Positions 24,193 to 32,535 of a stretch of 64,000 bases of DNA are shown here, in pieces (the first letter of the stretch is position 1; the number at the start of each line of letters is the position of its first letter). Location of the stretch: positions 1 through 64,000 of the forward strand of contig NZ_JANIDX010000008.1 in assembly GCF_026385485.1 (NCBI RefSeq). The letters run 5' to 3'. The position numbers and the translations under genes are program-made. This DNA comes from Bombella pollinis (GTDB lineage: Bacteria > Pseudomonadota > Alphaproteobacteria > Acetobacterales > Acetobacteraceae). Under the pieces are notes generated by a model. The model saw only the letters and a program-made list of their open reading frames with translations. It did no database searches and was not told where the DNA came from.

Positions 24193-25443
24193 ATGACCGA
24201 CATCACACTTAAAAGCCCCTTCCTGCAAGAAGCTCAGGCCCGTGGGATGATTTTCCAATGCACTGATTATGAGGCGTTGGATGCTCTTATGCAGGAAGGC
24301 CCCATTACGGCTTATATCGGCTTTGACCCTACAGCTGATTCCCTGCATGTGGGTAATGCGATGTCGATTATGATGTTGCGGCTCTTACAAAAGCACGGCC
24401 ATCACCCTATTGCGCTCATCGGTGGGGGGACGGCGAAAATTGGTGACCCGTCCTTCCGCGATGAAGCCCGCTCGCTGATGAGCAACGAGACCATCACCCA
24501 TAATCTCGCAGGGTTGCGCGCCTCACTGGGGCAATTTTTGGATTTTGATGATGGTAAATGTCGCCTCGTCAATAATGCGGATTGGTTGGATAAGCTCTCT
24601 TACATCAGCCTATTGCAAGATGTTGGGGTGCAATTCTCTGTCAGTCGGATGCTCTCTTTTGAGAGTGTGAAGCAACGTCTTGAGCGTGAGCAGGGGCTGA
24701 CCTTCTTAGAATTCAACTACTCCATTCTTCAAGCATTCGACTTCCGGGAGCTCTATCGCCGTCATGGGGCCATCCTTCAGATGGGGGGCTCTGACCAATG
24801 GGGCAATATCGTCTCCGGCATTGACCTCGCTCGCCGTACCGATGGAGCGCGGCTATTTGGGCTGACAACACCGCTTGTTACCACCTCCTCCGGGGCTAAG
24901 ATGGGCAAGTCCGCCAATGGGGCGGTGTGGGTCCGCAAGGAGCGGCGGCCTGTATTTGATTACTGGCAGTTCTGGCGCAATACGGAAGATGCGGATGTAG
25001 GCCGCTTCCTCAAAATGTTTACCGACCTCCCCGTGAAGGAATGTGAACGCCTCGGCGCGCTGGAAGGAACAGAGATTAACGAAGCTAAGAAGATTCTGGC
25101 TACAGAGGCCACAGCCATCTGCCACGGCCGTGCTGCCGCTGAGGAAGCCGCTGCAACTGCCCGCACCGTGTTTGAGCAAGGCAGCACACAAGCCGCCCTG
25201 CCAGAAGTCACCCTGCCTGCTAGCCTATTTGCCGAGGGTGTGCCTGCCTTTAAGCTCTTTGCAGAGGCAGGCTTAGCCGCCAGCGGGGGCGAGGCACGCC
25301 GCCTCATCCGCGGAGGTGGTGCCCGGCTGAATGATGTCGTCATCAAAGATGAGAATCAAATCATCACATCTGCCGACCTAACAAACGGCACGCTAAAGCT
25401 CTCCTCCGGCAAGAAGAAACATATCCTCATCCGGGTAGGGTAG
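24193..25443 (+). CDS. tyrS: Tyrosyl-tRNA synthetase
   Basis: Class Ic aminoacyl-tRNA synthetase charging tRNA-Tyr. The HIGH-like motif is HVGN at residues 52-55 and the KMSKS-like motif is KMGKS in SSGAKMGKSANG. Tyrosine-pocket motifs YSILQAFDF and GGSDQWGNI are present, and the C-terminal S4-like RNA-binding domain (GGEARRLIRGGGARLND) is intact. Length, 416 residues, is normal. It converges on the heparinase-like gene with only 11 bases between stops and no clear terminator. Confidence 0.97.
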   Translation: MTDITLKSPFLQEAQARGMIFQCTDYEALDALMQEGPITAYIGFDPTADSLHVGNAMSIMMLRLLQKHGHHPIALIGGGTAKIGDPSFRDEARSLMSNETITHNLAGLRASLGQFLDFDDGKCRLVNNADWLDKLSYISLLQDVGVQFSVSRMLSFESVKQRLEREQGLTFLEFNYSILQAFDFRELYRRHGAILQMGGSDQWGNIVSGIDLARRTDGARLFGLTTPLVTTSSGAKMGKSANGAVWVRKERRPVFDYWQFWRNTEDADVGRFLKMFTDLPVKECERLGALEGTEINEAKKILATEATAICHGRAAAEEAAATARTVFEQGSTQAALPEVTLPASLFAEGVPAFKLFAEAGLAASGGEARRLIRGGGARLNDVVIKDENQIITSADLTNGTLKLSSGKKKHILIRVG

Positions 25444-25454
25444 CAGGGTAGCCC

Positions 25455-27086
25455 CTAAAGGGGCACATATTCCAGCACCCATTCCACCTTTTGCTGGCGG
25501 CGGGGGCGTGTCTCGGCCCCCTCCTTCTCCGTTGTAGGTGACGTTAACGTCCGACCGGGACGGGAATAAACGACAATCTGGCGCGTTTCCTCCGGTGTGC
25601 CGCGGCCCATATAAAGGTCGTCCTCCACGGCTATCTCTCCACCTGTTTGATGAAAACGCCATATCTCGGAGGCTGTATGGAGGATAATCTCCTCATCCTC
25701 GCGCTCTACCCGCACATCAGGATGAATATGGAAGCGCAACGCAAAAGGCACATCACGCTCCCCTTCCACACGCTCGCAACCGCGTAACTCCTCCCCTGAA
25801 GGGTCTAAGAAAAGCGAGCGGGACCATATCACCCCATGAGAGGGATAATAGCCATTATGAGAGAGATGCACGGCGTCTGCTCGGCCCTCTCGCTCTTGCT
25901 GGCAGCGCACTTGTGAAGGCCGATGTGTTATATGACCACCCGCCCCAAACCCTGATGAGGACTCTCCTTCAACAATCAGGGCTGTATGGGCAGCAGACGA
26001 GCGCAAGGCGCGTTGCCACCCCCCGCCCATAGCAGAACCACAATTTACAAATAATCGCTGCCGATGATGGGAGAACTCAAAAGACAATGTCCCCGCATGG
26101 GCCATACGGTCCAACCCGCGCGGTGGGGGTGGGGCTGCATCCACCAATAAAAGGGCCCGCCCTGCTGTAAGCCGCACAAAACCACCTTGGCTCAAACTCG
26201 AGGCAACAATGCGGTAACGTTCAGCTTGCTCTAACAAAGCGGTAATGGCTTTTGCGCCATGTTCCTGCGCGCCATTAAAGAGAGCTAGCCCCCCATCGCC
26301 ATGGCAGAAAGCCCGCAATACTGCACAAGCCCGCCCTAGAGCGACAGAGACGCACTCCGGTGGCAACCATTGCAAAACACCGAACATCCCTTGAATCGCA
26401 GTAAGTTCCTGCACGCAGCGATATTGGGCCTCCGGGCTGCGCTCTGCCGCAATACCCTCCTCCCCCAACAAGCGGGTCAGCACATGGGGGAGTTGCTCCT
26501 CAAAGCGTTTGAGAAAGCCATCATAATCAGGCACCGCCATATAAACGGCTAACAACCCACGCAGAGCCGCAAGCTCCTCCCAGCCTAATGAGGAAAGAGG
26601 CAACATTGCCGAGAGCCGCCGTCCATCTTTAACCGCAGCCTCTAACACAATATGCTGTGTGTTCGCTGTAGCGGTGGAGAGGCAGAACTCATAATGCCCA
26701 AACCAATTTGCTAAACGGCGGCCTATCACCCCACCTTCCCGCGCGATGGGGTCATTAGGAGGACGGTCTGCCCATGAAGTGACCATGGAGCGCGCTAATA
26801 ACCGCCCTCCATTTGTGCCGAATGTACGAAGGTCTTTCAGCCACTCAAAGCTATACACCCACCGGCGTACATCTTCAGGCCAATTATTCTTTTGCCAAAC
26901 ATCCCGCATTGGCAAGCGATAGGTCTTTTGTGCAAAACGGAACACACCACCCGTCAATAAAGCGGCTTGGTCAATGTCCCCTTCTTCACGGTCTTGATAC
27001 AAACAAACAGGGCCAACTTCGTCCCGCTGACGGGCTGGCAGAGAGGCACATAATAGCCGAATATACCGCCAGCAGGACCTAAACAA
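25455..27086 (-). CDS. Heparinase II/III-like protein
   Basis: A 543-residue protein with the alphaproteobacterial heparinase II/III layout: an N-terminal alpha-helical toroid (WPEDVRRWVYSFEWLKDLR) and a C-terminal beta-rich half (GGFVRLTAGRALLLVDAAPPPP, AHAGTLSFEFS). Canonical members are polysaccharide lyases, but the substrate of this branch is not established and I make no claim. No signal peptide is evident. It lies 15 bases downstream of rpe on the same strand, a pairing common in this class. Confidence 0.8.
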   Translation of the reverse strand: MFRSCWRYIRLLCASLPARQRDEVGPVCLYQDREEGDIDQAALLTGGVFRFAQKTYRLPMRDVWQKNNWPEDVRRWVYSFEWLKDLRTFGTNGGRLLARSMVTSWADRPPNDPIAREGGVIGRRLANWFGHYEFCLSTATANTQHIVLEAAVKDGRRLSAMLPLSSLGWEELAALRGLLAVYMAVPDYDGFLKRFEEQLPHVLTRLLGEEGIAAERSPEAQYRCVQELTAIQGMFGVLQWLPPECVSVALGRACAVLRAFCHGDGGLALFNGAQEHGAKAITALLEQAERYRIVASSLSQGGFVRLTAGRALLLVDAAPPPPRGLDRMAHAGTLSFEFSHHRQRLFVNCGSAMGGGWQRALRSSAAHTALIVEGESSSGFGAGGHITHRPSQVRCQQEREGRADAVHLSHNGYYPSHGVIWSRSLFLDPSGEELRGCERVEGERDVPFALRFHIHPDVRVEREDEEIILHTASEIWRFHQTGGEIAVEDDLYMGRGTPEETRQIVVYSRPGRTLTSPTTEKEGAETRPRRQQKVEWVLEYVPL

Positions 27087-27101
27087 GCCGCTCCCCTTCC
27101 A

Positions 27102-27764
27102 TCAAGCGCGGCGTGCGGGGCGGGCTACAGCGCGCATCCCCTCTATAGCGGCTTTGCGGTCACCCTTACCAAAAATAGCAGAGCCTGCCACGAGCATAGT
27201 CGCCCCGGCCTCCGTCACCAACGGGGTTGTGGTTTCATCAATCCCACCATCAACGCCTAGTGTAATATCCCGCCCGCTCCTACGGATCATCTCTGCAAGG
27301 GTGCGGATTTTAGCAAGCTGACCATGCAGGAACTTCTGCCCCCCAAAACCGGGATTAACCGTCATAACCAAAATAATATCAACCATATCCATCACTTCGG
27401 ACAAAGCCTCTGGTGGGGTTGCAGGACAAATCGCCACCCCTGCTTTACAGCCTAAGGCATGGATGGTTTGCAACGTCCGATGCAGGTGAGCATTCCCCTC
27501 CACATGCACCGTAATATGGTCTGCTCCCGCTTTGGCTGTGGCTTCTAAATACGGGTCCACAGGGTCAATCATCAAATGAACATCAAACTTGGCCTGACTA
27601 TGTGGCCGCAAGGCTTTAATGACGGGCATCCCAAAAGAGATATTAGGCACAAAATGCCCATCCATCACATCAAGATGCAACCACGGGGCCTCCACCACCG
27701 CGCTCATTTCCTGACGCAGATTAGAGAAATCAGCAGCAAGCAGGCTCGGTGCAATTATGGGCAT
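27102..27764 (-). CDS. rpe: Ribulose-phosphate 3-epimerase
   Basis: Interconverts ribulose 5-phosphate and xylulose 5-phosphate in the pentose phosphate pathway, central in acetic acid bacteria. Motifs include IAPSLLAADFSNL at the N-terminus, HLDVMDGHFVPNISFG (metal-binding), VNPGFGGQKF and DGGI near the end. ATG at 27764 after GGGGGT gives 220 residues; the frame continues upstream but with non-conserved residues. It is divergent from the TPP-riboswitch operon. Confidence 0.96.
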   Translation of the reverse strand: MPIIAPSLLAADFSNLRQEMSAVVEAPWLHLDVMDGHFVPNISFGMPVIKALRPHSQAKFDVHLMIDPVDPYLEATAKAGADHITVHVEGNAHLHRTLQTIHALGCKAGVAICPATPPEALSEVMDMVDIILVMTVNPGFGGQKFLHGQLAKIRTLAEMIRRSGRDITLGVDGGIDETTTPLVTEAGATMLVAGSAIFGKGDRKAAIEGMRAVARPARRA

Positions 27765-27884
27765 AAGACCCCCATTATAAAAAGGACAAAACGCATAGGC
27801 TTGATATTGGCAGAAATAGGCATTTTTACAAGAGAGCCTTGCACTTGAACAAAAGGGCCTTTCTCTGCTAACGAAGAGCACATG

Positions 27885-27980
27885 TTCCGAGGGGTGCCTT
27901 CATCTGCAAGGCTGAGAGGATGGGCAAGGCCATCCAACCCTTTGAACCTGATCCGGTTCGTACCGGCGAAGGGACAGGAA
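27885..27980 (+). promoter_or_regulatory. TPP (thiamine pyrophosphate) riboswitch
   Basis: The THI-box core is plain: GGGGTGCC, then GGCTGAGAGG, then CCTTTGAACCTGATCCGG and TACCGGCGAAGGGA, in the conserved order and spacing. Outer bases TTCC (27885-27888) and GGAA (27977-27980) can close the first stem. It lies about 90 bases upstream of the TonB-dependent receptor start, so thiamine pyrophosphate should switch the downstream operon off. It marks the receptor, kinase and permease as thiamine genes. Confidence 0.95.
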
Positions 27981-28034
27981 AATAGCATGGATGGAACACC
28001 CCCATCTTCCCCTGAACTAACGCCAGCCCAGCGA

Positions 28035-28060
28035 ACCTTCCCTATCGACCTCTCGAAGGT
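28035..28060 (+). promoter_or_regulatory. Possible ribosome-site-masking hairpin of the riboswitch
   Basis: ACCTTC (28035-28040) is the exact complement of GAAGGT (28055-28060), which overlaps the ribosome binding site of the receptor ATG at 28070. In Gram-negative bacteria TPP riboswitches usually act on translation, and this hairpin could be the off state. No T-run terminator is seen. Confidence 0.5.
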
Positions 28061-28069
28061 GAAGATTCT

Positions 28070-30457
28070 ATGCGCTTATCTTTTTCTGGCTTGCGGGCCC
28101 TCCTCTTACTCCCCTTATGTTGCCCCAGCTTAGCCTTGGCTGAGGAGCAAACAAAAGGCCAACAGACGCACACGCACACACCAACACATCCCACCACCTC
28201 ACATCCCCATGATGTGCAGGCAAAAGAGGTGGAATATATCACCACCCATGCCACAACGGAGGTCACCCAACGCGGTGGGGGGTTAATCCGCCCTCAACAT
28301 GGCACGCAATCCATCAGTGAGGTGGGCCGTAGCTATATGGATGTACAAGCCCCTACGGCTTCGGCTTTTCAGCTTGTCTCCATTTTACCCGGTGCAAATG
28401 TTGCTACCTCCGACCCTTTTGGCATTTCCCCTAATACGAATATCAGTGTCCGTGGGCTAAATGGGGATGCTATTGGCTATGTCTTAGAGGGTATGCCCCT
28501 CAATGATATTGCCTCTTATGGTGGGTATCCCAACCAATTTGCTGATACAGAGAATTACAGCACCGTTGGACTGCAACAAGGCTCCTCCGACCTGGATAGC
28601 CCCGTCCTCAATGCCGCTGGGGGATTGATGAAACTCTCCTTCCTAGACCCGGCCTTTAAACCCGGCGGGTTTGCCACTTTCTCATATGGCTCTTTTAACA
28701 CGCGGCGCGGCTTCCTCCGGCTTGAGACAGGCGAGATTGGTCATAGTGGCGTCCGCGGCTTTGCCTCTTACTCCAACACCCATACTGATAATTGGCGCAG
28801 CGGCGGGTACGATACCCGCCAGCATATTGACTTCAAGCTCCTTAAAGAATGGGGGCAGGACAATCGCGCAAGCCTTGTTGGGTCATGGAACAGGGCCATC
28901 ACCAGCTATTATCCCTTCACGTCCCTCAAGGATTGGAAAACATACGGCATCCATAGCGGTGCCCTTACCCACCATTATGAACCCGGCGATAATAGCTATA
29001 ATTACTGGCGGCTTTCCCGCGACCCAGAGGAAACGCTCTATGTCGGTGCGCCTGTGCATCTGCGCTTTAACCAGCGTTATAGTTTTGACATCACCCCTTA
29101 TGCTCAAAGTGCTTATGGTAACTTCCCGTACGGCTCCCAGCTCTCTGGTACAGGGAATTATTATGGCACCCAGCCTGTTTCCTCCCTCCCTTTAACCGAT
29201 AATCAAACCGTCCGTTCCGAATACACGCAGCGTAGCTATCGCGCTGGGGTGAATATGGCCTTCCATGCCCGGTATAAATGGAATGATTTCGTTATGGGGT
29301 ATTGGTATGACTACTCCGATGATAACCAACGCCAACCCTTTACCACCGTTAATGATGATGGAAGTTCGGCCAATATTTGGGGCGATAAACGGCGTGACCG
29401 TGTGCTAATGCCCAATGGTAACCCTTACCTTGCGGGGGCCTTTCATACTATGTCGCAGGTCAATGCGCTGTATATAGGCGACCATATCTCCCTCATGCAG
29501 GATAGATTAGCGATGGATATTGGCTTTAAAGAAGTCATGATGCATCGTTGGGGAACAAATGACGTCCCCGGCCCTCAGCGGACCATCTCTAGTAATAAAG
29601 CCGAACCACTGCCGCGCTTTGGCATGAGGTGGAACTTTACCAAGCAGGACCAGCTCTTCCTCAACGTCAACACCAACTTCCGCGCCCCAACAGCCTCCAG
29701 CTATTACAACCAATATGCTGGGACGGATGCGAATGGCAACGCCAATGGCTCCCTCAGCAAAGCGGGGACAAACCATCTTAAAAATGAATATTCCATTGCA
29801 GAGGAGTTCGGCTATCGCCGTACGGGGGAATGGATTACTGCGAGCGTGACCTTCTTTAACTACAATTTCCGCAATCGGCAGATTAAAACAGGGGAGCCCA
29901 ATAACCCCAATATCTCCACCTCCATCAATGCGGGGAAACAAACCTCACGCGGGGTAGATGTAGAGATTGGCACACGCCCTTGGCATCATCTCAGCCCCTA
30001 TGCCTCTTTTGAATATCTCCATGCCACCATCGATAGTAACATTGCCGCCAGGGGGGACCTCCTCCCTACAGCAGGCAAAACGGCTATCCGTAGCCCTCAT
30101 TTCCAAGCGGGAGCGGGGTTACGCTATGATGATGGACACTTCTTCAGCATGATGACGATGCATTATATGAGCCACCAATATGCCACCTTTATGAATGATG
30201 AGCGCATCCCTGCCATCATGACGGCAGACCTCGCTTTGGGGTACCGCTTTAACAATATCGGCGTACTCAAAAAACCCACCTTGCGCCTGAACCTGAGCAA
30301 TTTAAGCAATCAACGTTACCTCTCTGGTATTAACAGCACCGCTTTTAACGCTCATACGACAACCGGCCTGCATGGGACGCGCATTAAAGGCTCCAGCCCT
30401 GATTACTTCATCGGCAGTCCCTTTGCCGCCCTTGCAAGCTTTACAGCGGGGTTTTGA
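28070..30457 (+). CDS. TonB-dependent receptor, probable thiamine transporter
   Basis: Outer-membrane receptor of 795 residues. A 24-residue signal peptide ends in LALA; next comes a His/Thr/Pro-rich stretch (THTHTPTHPTTSHPH) and then the plug domain (NISVRGLNGDAIGYVLEGMP), followed by a beta-barrel of alternating aromatic strands to the C-terminal phenylalanine. The family normally imports siderophores or vitamins with TonB energy. The TPP riboswitch directly upstream points to thiamine or a phosphorylated form as substrate, as in the Omr-type receptors predicted from other genomes. The kinase gene overlaps its end by 4 bases. Confidence 0.85.
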   Translation: MRLSFSGLRALLLLPLCCPSLALAEEQTKGQQTHTHTPTHPTTSHPHDVQAKEVEYITTHATTEVTQRGGGLIRPQHGTQSISEVGRSYMDVQAPTASAFQLVSILPGANVATSDPFGISPNTNISVRGLNGDAIGYVLEGMPLNDIASYGGYPNQFADTENYSTVGLQQGSSDLDSPVLNAAGGLMKLSFLDPAFKPGGFATFSYGSFNTRRGFLRLETGEIGHSGVRGFASYSNTHTDNWRSGGYDTRQHIDFKLLKEWGQDNRASLVGSWNRAITSYYPFTSLKDWKTYGIHSGALTHHYEPGDNSYNYWRLSRDPEETLYVGAPVHLRFNQRYSFDITPYAQSAYGNFPYGSQLSGTGNYYGTQPVSSLPLTDNQTVRSEYTQRSYRAGVNMAFHARYKWNDFVMGYWYDYSDDNQRQPFTTVNDDGSSANIWGDKRRDRVLMPNGNPYLAGAFHTMSQVNALYIGDHISLMQDRLAMDIGFKEVMMHRWGTNDVPGPQRTISSNKAEPLPRFGMRWNFTKQDQLFLNVNTNFRAPTASSYYNQYAGTDANGNANGSLSKAGTNHLKNEYSIAEEFGYRRTGEWITASVTFFNYNFRNRQIKTGEPNNPNISTSINAGKQTSRGVDVEIGTRPWHHLSPYASFEYLHATIDSNIAARGDLLPTAGKTAIRSPHFQAGAGLRYDDGHFFSMMTMHYMSHQYATFMNDERIPAIMTADLALGYRFNNIGVLKKPTLRLNLSNLSNQRYLSGINSTAFNAHTTTGLHGTRIKGSSPDYFIGSPFAALASFTAGF

Positions 30458-31584
30458 GCATGTCTGCACGCCCCCTTGGCTTAGAGAGCGGCTATAATAG
30501 CTGTGTGTGGCCCGCCCTTACGCGCGCTGATGTAGCAACTCTCTTGCCTCATTGGGGCATGCATCCCGCTAACGATCCTATCCTCTGGCATAGCCAGCGG
30601 CCCTTTTCTGCCTCGGCCATCATCGCGTTGCAGGATGGCCAGCATATTTTCCTCAAACGGCATGGGCGGGCTTTGCGCTCCGCCCGCACAGTGACAGAGG
30701 AACATCGCTTTGCCCAACATCTCGCAGCGCAAGGGCTAGCCGTATGCGCCCCACTCCCTATGGAGGATGGCACCACCGCCAAAGCAGAAGGGCATTATAT
30801 TTATGAGGCCTTTCCCCTCTTTACCGAGCACGATGCTTATCGCGGGCTTGAATCATGGCGGCCTTATAAAAGCACGCCCCAAGCGGACTCTAGCGGGCGG
30901 CTCCTTGCCCAATTACATCACGCTAGTGCGGGGTATGACGCGCCCCCGCGCCATAATCCCCCCCTCACCTCCATCCGCCATCCCCTGCTCGGGCCATCCT
31001 TAGACGATACACTCCTCCCTTGGGCAGCACAGCAAAAGGGCCTTACATCACTTTACTCCCTTGAGGATGTACGCTCTGACGTTCTGCCCCTTTTAGAGCC
31101 ATTTCATCAGGCCTTACGCCCCCTCTTACCGCATGACCGCCCCCTTTGGGGACATGGTGATTGGCATGGGGCAAATCTCTTATGGCAGAATGAGGGGCAA
31201 GACCTCACCGCCGTGCGTATCTTCGATTTCGGCATGTGTGACCAAACCAGTGCCGCTTTTGACCTCGCTGTGGCGATAGAGCGTAGCTTCATTAGCTGGC
31301 TCGCCCCTGACGGCTCCCCCACCGTGCATGAGGAGCAGCTACGCGCCTTCCTCCACGCTTATGATGCCCAACGCCCAAGAAACCTCGTAGAACGACACCT
31401 CACAGCACGCTGGCTCCCCCTCTGCCATGTGACCTTTGCCCTCTCTGAAACGGCTTATTACGGCCATACGCTCCATAACCAAGCAGCGGCGGAGATTTCT
31501 TGGCGGGATTATCTCATCGGCCATGCAGAATGGTTCCATTCCCCCACAGGGCGTACCCTCCTAAGCATGTTGGAGGCATGTTAA
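30454..31584 (+). CDS. APH-fold phosphotransferase, probable thiamine kinase
   Basis: A 376-residue protein of the aminoglycoside phosphotransferase/choline kinase fold. Visible are the catalytic loop HGDWHGANLL and the metal-binding motif RIFDFGMCD; an N-terminal lobe carries IFLKRHG, the likely ATP lysine. In generic annotation this would be a phosphotransferase of unknown target. Between a thiamine-regulated receptor and a PnuT-like permease, phosphorylation of incoming thiamine to trap it is the simplest role (compare ThiK of E. coli, same fold). ATGA overlap with the receptor shows coupling. Confidence 0.75.
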   Translation: MSMSARPLGLESGYNSCVWPALTRADVATLLPHWGMHPANDPILWHSQRPFSASAIIALQDGQHIFLKRHGRALRSARTVTEEHRFAQHLAAQGLAVCAPLPMEDGTTAKAEGHYIYEAFPLFTEHDAYRGLESWRPYKSTPQADSSGRLLAQLHHASAGYDAPPRHNPPLTSIRHPLLGPSLDDTLLPWAAQQKGLTSLYSLEDVRSDVLPLLEPFHQALRPLLPHDRPLWGHGDWHGANLLWQNEGQDLTAVRIFDFGMCDQTSAAFDLAVAIERSFISWLAPDGSPTVHEEQLRAFLHAYDAQRPRNLVERHLTARWLPLCHVTFALSETAYYGHTLHNQAAAEISWRDYLIGHAEWFHSPTGRTLLSMLEAC

Positions 31585-32124
31585 ATGATGGAGCTTATCG
31601 CTGCATGCTTTAGTGCAAGTGGGGTATGGCTAACCGCCCAACGCTGCCTCATCGGCTGGCCAATTTCCCTCCTAGCAACCTTTCTTTATGGCTGGGTCTT
31701 TTTCCATGCCCGCCTTTATGCCGATACCATATTGCAAGGGGTGTTTAGCCTCACCATCCTTTATGGCTGGGCTTTATGGGCACGGGATAAAGCACGGCAA
31801 AACGCCCTCCCGCCCCAGCCGCTGGCCCTCAAAAAAGCCATCATAGAGACGCTTGGCTTTTTTATCCTCTCCACCTTATGGGTTATAGCCCTGCGCTGTT
31901 GGAGTGACGACCCAGCCCCCCTCCTTGATGGCGGCCTAAGCGGGGCCAGCTTACTCGCTCAATTATGGACCGCACGGCGGCACCGCATAAGCTGGCTGCT
32001 CTGGGCAGGGATTGATGTAATTTATACAGGGCTTTTCTTCAGCCGTTCGCTCAGCATTACCGCTTTGCTTTACGGGGGCTATACCCTTCTCGGCCTCTAT
32101 GGCTATTGGCGGTGGAAGGCCTAA
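31585..32124 (+). CDS. pnuT: PnuC/PnuT-family permease, probable thiamine transporter
   Basis: A 179-residue inner-membrane protein with six or seven hydrophobic segments. The motif WPISLLATFLYGWVFFHARL followed by YADTILQGVFSLTILYGWALW is the PnuC-family core, and the C-terminal half has WIDVIYTGLFF-like residues (GIDVIYTGLFF). PnuC members import nicotinamide riboside, riboflavin (PnuX) or thiamine (PnuT). The riboswitch-controlled operon makes thiamine the best guess. It directly abuts the kinase, as expected for facilitated diffusion with metabolic trapping. Confidence 0.82.
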   Translation: MMELIAACFSASGVWLTAQRCLIGWPISLLATFLYGWVFFHARLYADTILQGVFSLTILYGWALWARDKARQNALPPQPLALKKAIIETLGFFILSTLWVIALRCWSDDPAPLLDGGLSGASLLAQLWTARRHRISWLLWAGIDVIYTGLFFSRSLSITALLYGGYTLLGLYGYWRWKA

Positions 32125-32138
32125 AAAGCGACGACCCT

Positions 32139-32498
32139 TTATTGGGTCATCCGGTCCAGCTCCTCAGGGGTGAGACGCTGAATCCGCACCGCTTTACCTG
32201 TGGAATCATAATAGACAATCGCCGCACCGCGCCGCTCGGCATAGCCATCAGGCACGCCACTCTTTTTACGAAAAATCAACCGCCCATGCTCTGGCTGAAT
32301 CGTCACCTCATCCCCGCGTGGGACAAAATGGAACATGCTGTAATCAGCATGAACACGCGGCAAGCTGGTTTTGGGCATGGGCTTACGCACAACACTATCT
32401 AGCCCATCAGCCCCATCATCAGCATAACTAAGCCCCGTACTGCCTATCATCAGAGCCATCAGCCCTAGCCCTAAACCGAGCGTCTTTACCAAACCCAT
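32139..32498 (-). CDS. Small exported protein of unknown function
   Basis: Not recognised. The start at ATG 32498 after GAGAGG gives 119 residues with a clear signal peptide ending near LSYADDG. The mature part is hydrophilic, with FHFVPRGDEVTIQPEHGRL and a C-terminal RIQRLTPEELDRMTQ. It lies 37 bases downstream of the efflux outer-membrane gene on the same strand, so it may be the fourth gene of that operon. It converges with the thiamine permease gene. Function, and any part in efflux, is unknown. Confidence 0.7.
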   Translation of the reverse strand: MGLVKTLGLGLGLMALMIGSTGLSYADDGADGLDSVVRKPMPKTSLPRVHADYSMFHFVPRGDEVTIQPEHGRLIFRKKSGVPDGYAERRGAAIVYYDSTGKAVRIQRLTPEELDRMTQ

Positions 32499-32535
32499 TG
32501 CCTCTCTCCTCACCCACCGCAATGCGGCGCGTACG

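Noticed and set aside
25440..25470. AGCCCC/GGGGC hairpin between tyrS and the heparinase-like gene
   Set aside because: Short stem, 4-base loop and no T-run; not convincing as a terminator.
28042..28266. Cys/Val-rich frame opposite the start of the TonB receptor
   Set aside because: Arises from the complement of the His/Thr codons; the receptor signal peptide and riboswitch fix the true strand.
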